Of a stretch of 64,000 bases of DNA, positions 1-10,646 are shown piece by piece. Under the pieces are notes generated by a model. The model had not been told where the DNA came from and made no database searches. It saw only the letters and a list, made by a program, of their open reading frames with translations. The DNA is from Tetrahymena thermophila SB210 (lineage: Eukaryota; Ciliophora; Oligohymenophorea; Hymenostomatida; Tetrahymenidae): the NCBI RefSeq assembly GCF_000189635.1, contig NW_002476353.1, forward strand, positions 186,001-250,000, written 5' to 3'. How positions within the stretch are numbered: the stretch's first letter is position 1; each line of letters opens with the position of its first letter. The position numbers and the translations under genes are program-made.

Positions 1-645
1 TATTACTTTTGAAAGACAAAACTTTGTCTCTTTGTGTTTAATGATCATGTTCTATAAGAATATGAAATTTGCTTTTATATGGTTTGGTTTTATTACTAAT
101 CAAATACCTAAAATATAATTATATATCTTTTCTGAGGTGCTTTTAGTTTGAAATTAATAATTTTTAATAGAAAAAAAAACATTTATTATTTACTTAAAAT
201 AAAAATAATTATTAAAATTTTTAAATTTCATTTTTAAAAGATTTTTATTTGTGTAAAATAAAATTTTGCACTTTCCAAATTTGTCTTTTATTATTAAAAT
301 TTTTGTTTTCAAAGAAATATCAATAAATTTAAAACAGTTTTAATTAATTAGGGTCATATGCTAACAATATATTATTATAATTAAATAATATTAACTTTAT
401 TCTAAATTTTTAAAAATTAGTATTGAAAAGATAATTTATTTCAAATTTATGAAAGTTTAAAATATCTTTTAAAAATTAAATTTTTAGAATAAGGATTTTA
501 AAACTTCATAATATATATTTATATTTAATTTACTTTATGTCTAATTATTATTTATTTTTTACAAGATTTTTACAAATAAAGATATAAAAAATTTATTTAA
601 AATATATAGAAAAATTAATTAAATGATATATAGAGTTTATGATAA
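1..645. other. AT-rich non-coding flank
   Basis: This is the 3' flank of the SEC24-like gene at the window edge. It is poly-A/T rich, and I see no conserved protein or RNA on either strand. Open frames are uninformative here because only TGA is a stop. Confidence 0.6.
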
Positions 646-3600
646 TCACATCAAAAATTTAATAAACTCTTCATAACTAGCATTATAGCCCATAGAGTAA
701 TTAACGTATTTATCTTCAACCAGTTTGTAATAGAACCTTTGAAAATATTTAATATTATATTTATTTATTTATTTATATTTATTATTTTTAAAAATTACAA
801 ATTTTCTAAAGGTGAACCAGTACCAGCTATAACTATATTTAGAGGACAATATTTTGTACTCTTTCTCCTTTAAAAATAATTTAAAATATTAAATATGGAA
901 GACTTTTCAAATTATATATACTTTCTTAGTTCCTAAATTAAATTTGATAACTATTCATTTATTCTGTTATGTGTATTTGCATAGAGGTTTTCCTTTATAA
1001 AAAAGTAAGATTATTAATTGCTTTAAACATTTTTAAATTTAATTATTTATTTACCTCTGTGAAAACTTAACTAAAGTCTGTGGATCCAATTACGTCTGTA
1101 ATGTAATTCCAATCAGTACCGCTGTTAGTTAGGTTGATTAAATTATGATTTAGATTAATTATTTAAAAAATAAATAAAATACTTTGTATTAATATATAAT
1201 ATAAGCTATTGTCCTAAATCCATTAGATAAATTGTTTTTCCTAATGAGCTGAATGCTGTTAAGGATGATTATGGATATACAAATAACCCTTAATCATCAA
1301 TGTATGACACATTTTCATCTTTCATATCATCGATACAGAATAAGTAGGGCACAAAATGAACAAGCAATTCATCAACAGGCATAGAATTAAATTAAAGTCT
1401 TTAAACGTTTATGAAGTCAGTAAATGGTGTATTTTCTTTTTTATGTTTATATTTTTAGATATTATTTATTAATAAAATTTTTTACAATAGTTGCTTGTGA
1501 ATATTGCATGCTTCATAATTCCCAATACATTAAGAGGAAGTTAGGCTAAGTTATCAGGTAGTTGTTTCTATTTTTATTCAATAAATTTTAATTAAAATTC
1601 ATAGATACTTACTTAATCTTACTTAATTAACGCTTATAGCACTCGAACAAATTCTTTTAGTAATTCCAATTAGTTCTGCTTTTAAATTTGATATTGGTTA
1701 AAGATATATTTTGCTTATTGCATTTCTTGCAAGGTAGGCAGTTAAAGCTGAGCAATCAGCTTGTTTGTAAATATCATAAGGATCTGAAGTGAGAGGAATA
1801 ATATAATTATGTGATCTAATTCTTCTTTCTCCATCACTTGTTGTGTATAACAAAGCAGTTTAAATTGATAAGTTTGTTCCTCTTGCTATTGTGTCATCCA
1901 TCTCGATTTCATAAATTAAAGACTTGTTCCTAAATTTTAAATAATTAACGTAAATAAATCTTCAATTCTTAAAATAAATAATAAGTAAGTAAGCAAATAT
2001 TTATGGAATTAAGAAAGTAATGAATGAATTAATTAATTACTCATCACAAGGATATGATAAAAGATCTGTTGACTTTACTGAGACTATTATGTTTTATTAA
2101 AATAAAAATGGTTGTATAAGTAAAATATTTAATTACAATTTCCGATAACATTAGTAATTCTAAATCCTTGAGTAATACGAATTCTAAATACACTTTCCCA
2201 GGACATTGATTTTTCTAAGGAATACTTCAAATCTTACTCTAATTGCTATTCTAATTTTAAATAATATATTTATAAATTTATAAGAAGGTTATTTAAAGAT
2301 ATTTACATCTTGTCAGCTTATCATAATAATAAAATATGTCTCCATTAAGGAATCTTGCTAGTTCTCCAAGAGTAATTGCATTTTTAAAAGTATCAGAGAA
2401 AATAAAAATTGAAGGATTGATGAAATTGATGTGCATTTCAGAGCAGACATTTCTAAAGTGAGATGAAGCTGGTAATTGATATTAATATTAGAGGGTCTCA
2501 CCAGGCTAAGGTTTCTTTTGAATATTTAAATTAAAAAGTTTTTGTTTTTTTATTTAGCCTATAAAATATTTACTTTATTAGGATCTTATTTGCTTTAAAA
2601 TACAGGCTCATTGATAATTGAAGCACTATTTTAGAAGATAAAAAGTCTACCACCCACAGTTTAAATGATTTTATTTACAGTCTTTTTAATAATTAATTTA
2701 GTTAAAAAATTAACTTTTTGAATGAATCAAATTATAGATTACATTTAAAGCAAAAGTTAAACAACTTTCATTTATTTGTGTGTTTTCAAACATTTTAGGT
2801 AACGAATCGAGGAGGTTCAAGACAAGATCTTTAGAATCACTTAAGGTGACAATCAAATCATCAGGAATTGGAATTTCTATATCAGTGAGATCAGATAAAA
2901 CAAACATTTAAGGTTATTTTAGAGAAGATTTTAAATTATAAATATGTATCTTGCTATCATAAGTCACAAACCCTACCTTAATAAAATTTAAAAAATGATT
3001 ATAATTATGCTTATCCTAATTTTATTTATAAAATTTACTTATGTTCTTTCTTTTCCTGCTAAAAGCTAATCATTAATTGTTGCCTTTATTTGATTTGAAA
3101 TTACACTAAGCATTCCAGATTCTACAGAAGCTTTAGAAACATCGATCAAGAAGAAAAAAGTTGGAGGCATTGGAGGTCTTGCAACATAACTATATATTTT
3201 AAATTAATCAACTATTTTATTTTTCAAAGGAATACTGTAAGAATAATTACTCTTGACCTGCAATTATATCAAAAGAACCATAACAAAGCTCAGGTCTATC
3301 ATACATGTCTTTTCTATATCCGTTTTCGTCAAGTGGACTATAGTAAAAATTAGGCACACTTTCAAATCTATCACAAATGTTGCATTTATACTTGTTAATT
3401 TTAATAAAAAAAATAGAATATTTGCAATTACATTTTACTTTTAATAATAAATTTATCTCAAAGTTGTTGCTTATTTTATTAGTCTTTATATTGAAAGTTT
3501 TACAAATAAAATAATAATTACTTTATATCCATCATTCATAAATCTACAAAATGGATTTAGATAGGCACGGCAATTGTCACACCTAATAATATTTTTGCAT

Positions 3601-4203
3601 TTAGTTGAAGCTACTGGAAAATCTACATCCTAATTTTATAATTATTTATTTATTTATTTATTCATTCATTCATTCATAAAATTATATTTAAAAAAATGCC
3701 ATAAATAATTTCATCTTATTAAACATTTTTCATTCATTAATAAAAGCAATAATTATTTTTACTTGAGAACCATAAGGCTGTATGATCAAAGCAAATTTAT
3801 AATTTGAATCTTGATATAATTTTTTTGATTTAGGAAAGCAGTCAGTAGTACTTCTGACATATAATTTAGGTGCATTGAAGTTTTCTGCCCATTATTAAAT
3901 TTCTTCTATTTAATTTTTCTCATTTATATTCTGAACATATCCTCCTAAATTATTATTATATTGCATACTTTGTTAGTAAACGTTTTAGTATTGAGCATTA
4001 TTTTGATATTATCCTTATTACATATTGTTATTCTATTATACAAAAGGACCTGTATTGCCAGATGTGGTATTTTGAGACTGATAATCTTATTGTTGTTAAT
4101 TCAATGATGGAGCTTAAATACTTTGATTTTATCCAGTTTATTCATATTGCTAGTTCTAATTATTTTGCTAGTGCTTTGCTAGCATCTTTTGGTGAATACT
4201 CAT
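646..4203 (-). CDS. SEC24: SEC24-family COPII coat subunit
   Basis: SEC24 is the cargo-binding subunit of the SEC23/SEC24 inner COPII coat that forms ER export vesicles. The ATG at 4203 opens a Q/N-rich N-terminus of about 100 residues, preceded by an in-frame TGA. Exon 1 ends at 3763 with a GT donor. A four-cysteine zinc finger follows across two exons (CDNC near 3550, CNIC near 3400). The trunk domain begins with a YVARPPMPPTFFFLIDVS-like motif near 3100-3190 and includes FVLSDLTDIEIPIPDDL at 2907-2850. Downstream come the helical part (ARGTNLSIQTALLYTTSDGERRIR near 1880) and a C-terminal gelsolin-like segment ending near LVEDKYVNYSMGYN, with TGA at 646-648. Domain order matches the family. 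It has at least eight introns, and sites between 700 and 1200 are tentative. The paralogue (SEC24A/B versus C/D type) cannot be decided here. Confidence 0.93.
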
Positions 4204-5343
4204 ATTTATATAAGTCTTGTTGACAAATTGTTTATCACTCCTGGTTAAATAAGCTAAAATATTTTGGATTTTCTACTAATCTAAACTAAACTAAACAATG
4301 TGATTGATACTTTATTTTAAACAAATTAGTAATTTATTTTTCTTAATATAAATTTGTTAATTTTTTAAATAAATTAAATAAAATATCTTCTTATTTCTGT
4401 TTATTTTAAGTAATTGTTAATTAAATATTATAAATTACATAATAATTGAATGTATTAGACAAATTTACTTAAGATTCAACGCGCGTCTTAAAATCATAAA
4501 GATTTTATTTCATAAAATAAATGACGATATGTAGATTTGATGATGCTTATATTTCATTCAATTATAAATGTAAAAAATTTTCTCTAAAATAAATTAGTAC
4601 TAGCTTTTATAGAGAATAAAAAAATAAAGGAAATTAAATTTTTTAAGTAATAAAAAACATTTTTAAATTTGAATTAATTTCTTAACAATTTTATCAGCAG
4701 TATGTCAATTTATTTTCAATATTTTTGTTTATTAATTTTAATTTTAATCAATAGAATCACACGTCAATATAAATATCTATACCATTGAATTTACCTCAAA
4801 TATTAAATTAAAATTTTAAATAACTATACTTCAGAAATGTTCAATCAATAAATTATTTCTATAAAAATTTAAACAAATGTTATTTATTTAATTGAGTATT
4901 ACTTATTATGATAGCATTAATAATTGTAAAGTTTTATATTTTAATTCATAAACACTAACATTATTTTTAATATTATTATAGTTTTAGTTGCTATATAAAA
5001 TATTTATTTTAACTAAAAAATCAATTCTTGAACAGATTAAATTATAAAATATAATTATTTTAAAATAAATAAATTAATTATTAATAGTAATAATATTTAT
5101 ATTACTAAAATAAATAACAAAAAATTCAGATTATTTTATAAAACACAAATATTTACATGAGATTTAAAAAATATAATCATATTTAAAAATATTAATTTAA
5201 AATAAAATTAATTTTAATCTTAAACAATCAGGTAAATGCAAGAATTATAAAATTATTTTGTTTTTCATTTAAAATTAATTTATATTAGATAATTATACTG
5301 GAAAATTCTAAAGCAAATATTAAGAAGTTCTATAAAATAAACT
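4204..5343. other. AT-rich intergenic, SEC24 upstream region
   Basis: This interval holds the 5' side of the SEC24-like gene and the 3' side of the small gene to its right. It is nearly pure A/T except for a CG-rich patch at 4471-4489, which is reported as a finding. No coding sequence was recognised. Confidence 0.5.
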
Positions 5344-5753
5344 TCAAAATTTTAAAAATTTCTTGAAAACATATTGTTTTTGCTACATTTCATAAGTTTT
5401 CATTTTATTTATTATTTCCTATCTTCTTTTTTGCTCTTCTTAGTGCTACTTAAACTAGATTAAGAATTAGTCATTGTATTAAAACTGATTTTATATTATT
5501 TATTTGTTTTTTTGATATAATGCTTTCATATTATCAGGAAGAAAAGGAGAATCTTTTTCCGCTAGTTTTTGGATCTAATTCATGTTTAAGTATTTATTAA
5601 TTAGGTTTTTAAACCTATGTATTGTTCCTGCTAGTATAACTAAGCTAAATGTTTAAATTTTATTTCTCCATCTACTGTTTGGGGATCTTCTTTGTACCAT
5701 TTGCTGTATTTAATTTTATATTTTTTAAGTAAGTGGTATCTGTTTATAAAGAA
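5344..5753 (-). CDS. Small coiled-coil hypothetical protein, 5' end unresolved
   Basis: I do not recognise this protein. On the minus strand a frame encodes a segment containing KWYKEDPQTVDGEIKFKHL, then HLAQLYQQEQYI. A 53-base intron (GTTTAA...ACTAG, near 5570-5620) joins it in phase to AEKDSPFLPDNMKALYQKN. A charged coiled-coil tail rich in Q, K and E follows and stops at TGA 5344-5346. The splice restores one frame through both halves and the residue composition is protein-like, so a gene is likely. No convincing ATG lies just upstream. One or more short 5' exons may lie between 5753 and about 6170, where GHDNYQTYQKIDFLKLQ is readable. It would be transcribed divergently from the transporter at 6269. 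Confidence 0.45.
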
Positions 5754-6268
5754 AAACTATATTTTATATAAATTATATTAAATATCGAAATATCATTTAA
5801 AAATTAAAAAATAAAGTTAATTCTAGCAATTATGAATTAAAATATAAATTATTTTATAATACAAATTTTCAATTTATTTAAATGACTCAATTTTAAATAA
5901 TAATCATAGTGCACTCTAAAAAAATATGTTTATTTTAACATTGTTATTTTTGTGTTATTTATAGCTTTAATAAATAAAAAAACTCTTTGGTTTTTTTTAG
6001 AATATTAAATATAATTTAATTAAAAATAATTTTTAATTTATATATTGAAAAAAAAGTAGATAGATTAAATAAATATTAATATTCAAATAAAGAAGAACTT
6101 ATTTTAGAATTCATATGCTTTTTTTACAACTTTAAAAAATCAATTTTTTGATACGTTTGGTAGTTATCATGCCCCAAAAAAAAGTAAGCTAATTATATTC
6201 AATCATACTTTAAGTGTTGCATGAAATCAAAAATATTACTTTTAAATTATTATTAACTAAAAAACTAA
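5754..6268. other. Intergenic between divergent genes
   Basis: This AT-rich stretch lies between the small minus-strand gene and the MFS gene and probably holds both promoters. A possible minus-strand 5' exon near 6080-6175 is the only coding-like patch. Confidence 0.4.
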
Positions 6269-7900
6269 ATGAATCTCGAAGAAAAATAAAAATAGATACA
6301 TAATCGCTAATAACATCAAAATTCTGAATTTTCAGAATTAAATATAAATTAGCAAAGTAGTTTATCAACATAACAGCTCACATTCGATCAAGCACTTGAA
6401 AAAGTTGGATCTGGAAATCGATACCAAATTATTGTTTTTTTATATTTTTGTTTACAATGGTTCTTCTGTTCTTGCCTTCTCCTTTAGGTGAATTTTGTTT
6501 TAATGGAAGCAGAATACGATTGTAAAAATCAAATACCTGCAAATGAATGCAATTCAAATTGGGTGTGTAAATAAGATAATTTTATGGACTATGTTATTGT
6601 AAATAAAAATACTTTGGTTTTTTATTTTGACCCTCCTTTGATATGTGATTAAAGCTATTTGTATGATATTCTATGCTCCTTAAGCTAAATAGGGTGCTTA
6701 GTAGGATTTTTAGTTTTTTCTTGGTTTGCTGATAATAAAGGTAGGAAAACTGCCCTATTTTTTAGCTGGATGATTGGAACAGTAGGTGTATTTTTATCAG
6801 GATTTTCTAATAGCATTATTCCGTTTGCTATAGGTTTCTTCTTACAGGGTTTTGGCACTAATCCAGCAATTATTATACATTTTTCATTTTTAAATGAGCA
6901 TTCTCTAGGAAAGTTTAGAGAATTAAGTTCTATTGGAGTCTAGGTTTTTTGGGGTATAGGAGAGAGCTTTCTTGTTTTAGCTGCTTACTTAGTTCCTTAT
7001 TGGAGATATTTAATTCTATTTGTTTTCGGAATACCAGTGGCTCTCTTAAATTTTGGTATATTTTTTGTATAAGAATCTCCAAAATATCTACATGAAAAAA
7101 ACCAATAAGAAGCTATTAGAGTTCTTAATAAAATAGCTCGTATTAATAAAAGAGAAGAATTAAGCTATCAGAGCTTAGAATATCCTCCAGATAATAGTCA
7201 AAACGACTAATACTCACTAATTGATTTAATTAGATATAAGTCTTAAAGATGGCAAACCATCTTTGCCTCTATAGAGTTCTTTGTAATATAAGTTGTTTAT
7301 TATGGAATTACATTTGCTATGTCTGAAATAGGACTAAATATTTATTTAAACTCAATAATTATAGCAGTTTTTGAATTAGTTGGGTTTTTTTTATCTAACT
7401 ATATTATATTAAAGTTCTAAAGAAAAAGAGTTACTCTCATAGGTTTGATAGCAGTAGCGATCATGTCCTTTTGCTACATATTTCTTAAAATTCCAGAAGA
7501 TTGTGCTGGATCAGGTTTCTGTTACCAAAAAGTTTTACAAATCATATTTGCAGGAATAATGAGATTCTCTATCTGCATAGTTTAATGTATGAACTTTGTT
7601 TGGTTTTCAGAACTTTACCCAACAACAATAAGAAGCTTGGCTTTAGGTTTTATTTCAGTAGCTGGAACAGTTGGAAGTTCTTCAGCACCATTTGTAAAGA
7701 GTGCATTCGTAAAATTAGGACTATCCCCTATGATACCATTAGGAATTAGTGGAGTTATTGGTACATTATGTACTCTACCATTATCAGAAACAAAAGGAAA
7801 ACAATTAATAGATTAAATTCCTGAATTAGAATAAAAAAATCACGAATAAGTTTAATTCAACGAATCAAATAATTTATAAAAAAACATTCTATTAGAATGA
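6269..7900 (+). CDS. SLC22/SV2-like major facilitator transporter
   Basis: A single uninterrupted frame of 543 residues (TAA/TAG as Gln, TGA stop at 7898). The first 45 residues are cytosolic and Q-rich. The first membrane segment (IIVFLYFCLQWFFCSC) is followed by a Cys-containing loop that resembles the large luminal loop of organic-ion transporters. MFS motif A appears as FADNKGRK with Asp155. Six helices then precede the central loop, which begins ESPKYL at about residue 269 and continues with the EAIRVLNKIARIN pattern of SLC22/SV2 proteins. The second half carries FSELYPTTIRSLALGF (Glu448) and ends with a LPLSETKGKQL-type motif. Length and helix count (about 12) are normal for a secondary transporter. 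The substrate cannot be inferred; organic ions or sugars are typical of this branch. It has no introns, unlike most neighbours. Confidence 0.9.
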
Positions 7901-8917
7901 AAAAATATAATGTAATTATGAAAAATATAACATATTTTATAAACATTTTTGTTTGTAATTAAGATAGATTTTATTTTATAGATCAATACTATATCAATTA
8001 ATAATCAATAAAATATAAATTATATTAAATTTCTATTAACTCAAAAAATTTTTAATATTTTAAAAAATAATTAAATCAAAAATTTTTTAAATTAAAATTT
8101 AAATGATTGACTTTTTAATTCAGTGAGTATTTAATTAGGGTGGTTATTTTAGATTAAAAAATAAATGGTAATATTTGAGAAAAAAAACAAGAAATAATGA
8201 TATTTTGTAATTTGAAGGAATGTAAAAAATATTTCAAATCTAATAAAAGTTTTAAATTGACTAAATTTGTATAGAAAAATAATTTATTGATTTTTTAATT
8301 CAGTGAAATTTTATTTCAAATTATTATTTTAAATTAATTAAAATCAATAAATAAATTGAGTAGAATTTAAGAAAAACAAGAAAAGAAATATTTATTTTAG
8401 TTATTATAAATTTACTTCAACATTGATAATACTCTTTTTTAATTCATGCATGAAATTTATTTTATTTCAACTGCTTATTACACTTTTAAATTATAATTTG
8501 AAATTTGATAATTCTAGATAAAAAAGCTATTTGATTACAATGAAAGAAATAAGGAATGAATGAGCTGAATATATCGAGAGGCAGAATTGTATATACAATT
8601 CTTAGGATTTAAAAGAGCATAATTTAAAAAACTTTTATATAAAGATACAATTCTAATAAAAATGAATAAGTTGTGTTAAAATTCATAAATAGTAAAAAGT
8701 TAAATAATTTATTTTATAATTCAGTGATCATATAAAGATAATCTCAAATTAATATAATACAATAAAATTGAGTAGATTTTAAGAAAAACGGGCATAAAAT
8801 AAATTTATTATAAAATATATAGAAAAGTGAAATAATTTATTTCTTTTTTTTGTTATTGTACATTTATTTTATATTCTTATTTGTTTTCTGAATTAGTAAC
8901 AAACACTTTTTATTAAT
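7901..8917. other. Intergenic with diverged repeat copies
   Basis: The region lies between the ends of two convergent genes. It contains three to four copies of a degenerate repeat (annotated separately) and a perfect 20-base palindrome at 8583-8602. No coding frame is convincing. Confidence 0.5.
8105..8795. repeat. Degenerate AT-rich repeat, about 90-95 bp unit, three clear copies
   Basis: A core like CTTTTTAATTCAGTGA occurs at 8111, 8291 and, as ATTTTATAATTCAGTGA, at 8710. A weaker form occurs near 8434. Each of the three good cores is followed 57-67 bases later by a second block resembling GAGTAGAATTTAAGAAAAAC (8168, 8358, 8769). The constant block order and spacing argue for true, diverged copies and not chance AT similarity. 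Function is unknown. Confidence 0.55.
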
Positions 8918-10352
8918 TCAAGAATGTATTTTATATTTTTTCAATTATGTTAACTATTAGTCTATTTCAGCTATATTCTTAGCCCTCATAGATTTTTATT
9001 ACTTATAATTCGCTAAAACAAGAGAATCTTTCTTTAGCTAGCTCATAATACTATTATTCTGATTTTTAAAAGAATTACTATTACTACTAAAATAAAAATT
9101 GCTATTATTATTATAATTGATTAAACTTCTACTACTGTCTTTTTTTGTAGATGTAATTTTATCAGACATGCTTTTTTCTACATCCTATTCATCTCTTTTA
9201 TAGATAAAAATTATTTTATATATAATTATTAAATATTTATTACTAGAGAGTGGTTATGTTATGACAATAGCTATCTTGGAAGCTTTAATCTTAAAAACCA
9301 AAAATAGTTTTCTTATTCAAAAGGCTATTATCAATTTATTATAGACTCAATAGTTCTTGCCCATTCTTCTTAATATCTTTTAAATTATAAATCCTAGGTA
9401 GAAAAATTTAATCTTCTATGCTTATATTATTGCTATTTCTTTTTCTAAAATATTTTAATAAATGAGAATTGATTGATCGATAAGATCTAATAATAATTAC
9501 TTTTATAATTTAAAATGTTATAAGACATTTGATGCGATTTATGAACTTGATATTGAGTCTTCTTCATAGCGCTTTAACTTATTTTAAATATTCAAAAGTG
9601 GAAGAGGAATCTATTGAGATGATATTTTAGGAGTATAAATATAGCTTTGATTTTATGATTGATTTAAATGTGGATTAAGATAGTTTTTTTACTTATTTTT
9701 TTAAAAATCACTCTTTCTTTTTGTATAAGCAACAAATTATGATTGCAACAAATCTTATGAACTCGATTTTATGATCTATTTAGTGCTCTATTTAGGAGAT
9801 AGAGACACTTCATTTAATTTATATATCCTAGGATACTTATCCTTTACCACTATAATTTTGCTGTTTAGAATTGGGGCTTCTGATATCATTAAACTTATTT
9901 TTTAGATAATTTATAAAGTAAACTTGATTTGATTATTTTAAGATTTATAAACCCTTAAAGCCTGTGGCTCTTTGATTAGGCTTTTAATAAATAAAATAAT
10001 TAAAGCAATAAATTTAAGCAAGAATCTTATTTTAAAGCTAATATAAATTAAGCTCACCATCTAAAAGAAACATTTCAAAGTTATTAAAAAATTTACATTT
10101 TTAAAATATTATTTCTTATTAACTAAGTTGAAAATAATTCATTATCTTTTTTATTATAGAGAAATATTTATTCAAAATATGGTTAATTAATAAGAATAAT
10201 TAAAAGGTTTTGATTTTTAATGGATGAATAAAATTTATTAGAAAAAATATCTATGTTTATACATTTATGTCGATTTTTAATTACTATAAATAGGAAATCG
10301 CTTGCTTGCTGGTTAATTTATTGATGACACAATAGTTTACTAATTTTAACAT
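8918..10352 (-). CDS. Multi-exon hypothetical protein, Q/N/S-rich
   Basis: I do not recognise this protein. The last exon is clear: a GTAATA...AAAAG intron (about 9190-9240) joins ...HNITTLQ to DEQDVEKSMSDKITSTK, followed by an N/S-rich stretch and TGA at 8918-8920. Upstream a well-formed frame includes YRSINSHLLKYFRKRNS and NGQELLSLQQIDNSLL. Further upstream come TKQIIKSSSQDLLQSQF (near 9800), SNQFNDIRSPNSKQQNYSGK (near 9880-9930) and GELNLYQLQNKILAQIYCF (near 10050). The farthest plausible ATG is at 10352. All three minus-strand frames are open between about 9350 and 9890, so the joins near 9400-9620 and 9890-9930 are uncertain. The gene is divergent from the LRR gene at 10647, about 300 bases away. 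Confidence 0.5.
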
Positions 10353-10646
10353 TCTATTGATTAAATTGAAATAATTAATTGTGAAATAGAAAAATTTGTT
10401 TCAAATATTCTGAATAAGATTGGATTAGAATTAATAAATAAGTATATTATTGGATCTATTACATTTAAGATATTTTTCATTAAATTAAGTTTTTATATCT
10501 ATTCAAGCAAATAATCAATTAATTTATAAAAATAATAAAATATTCACAATCAAAGTTAATCAATAAATCAATTAAATACAAACACATAACTTAAGAAAAA
10601 CTAATTCTACTTAAAAAAATAACATAAAATTTTTTAGTTAAATTAA

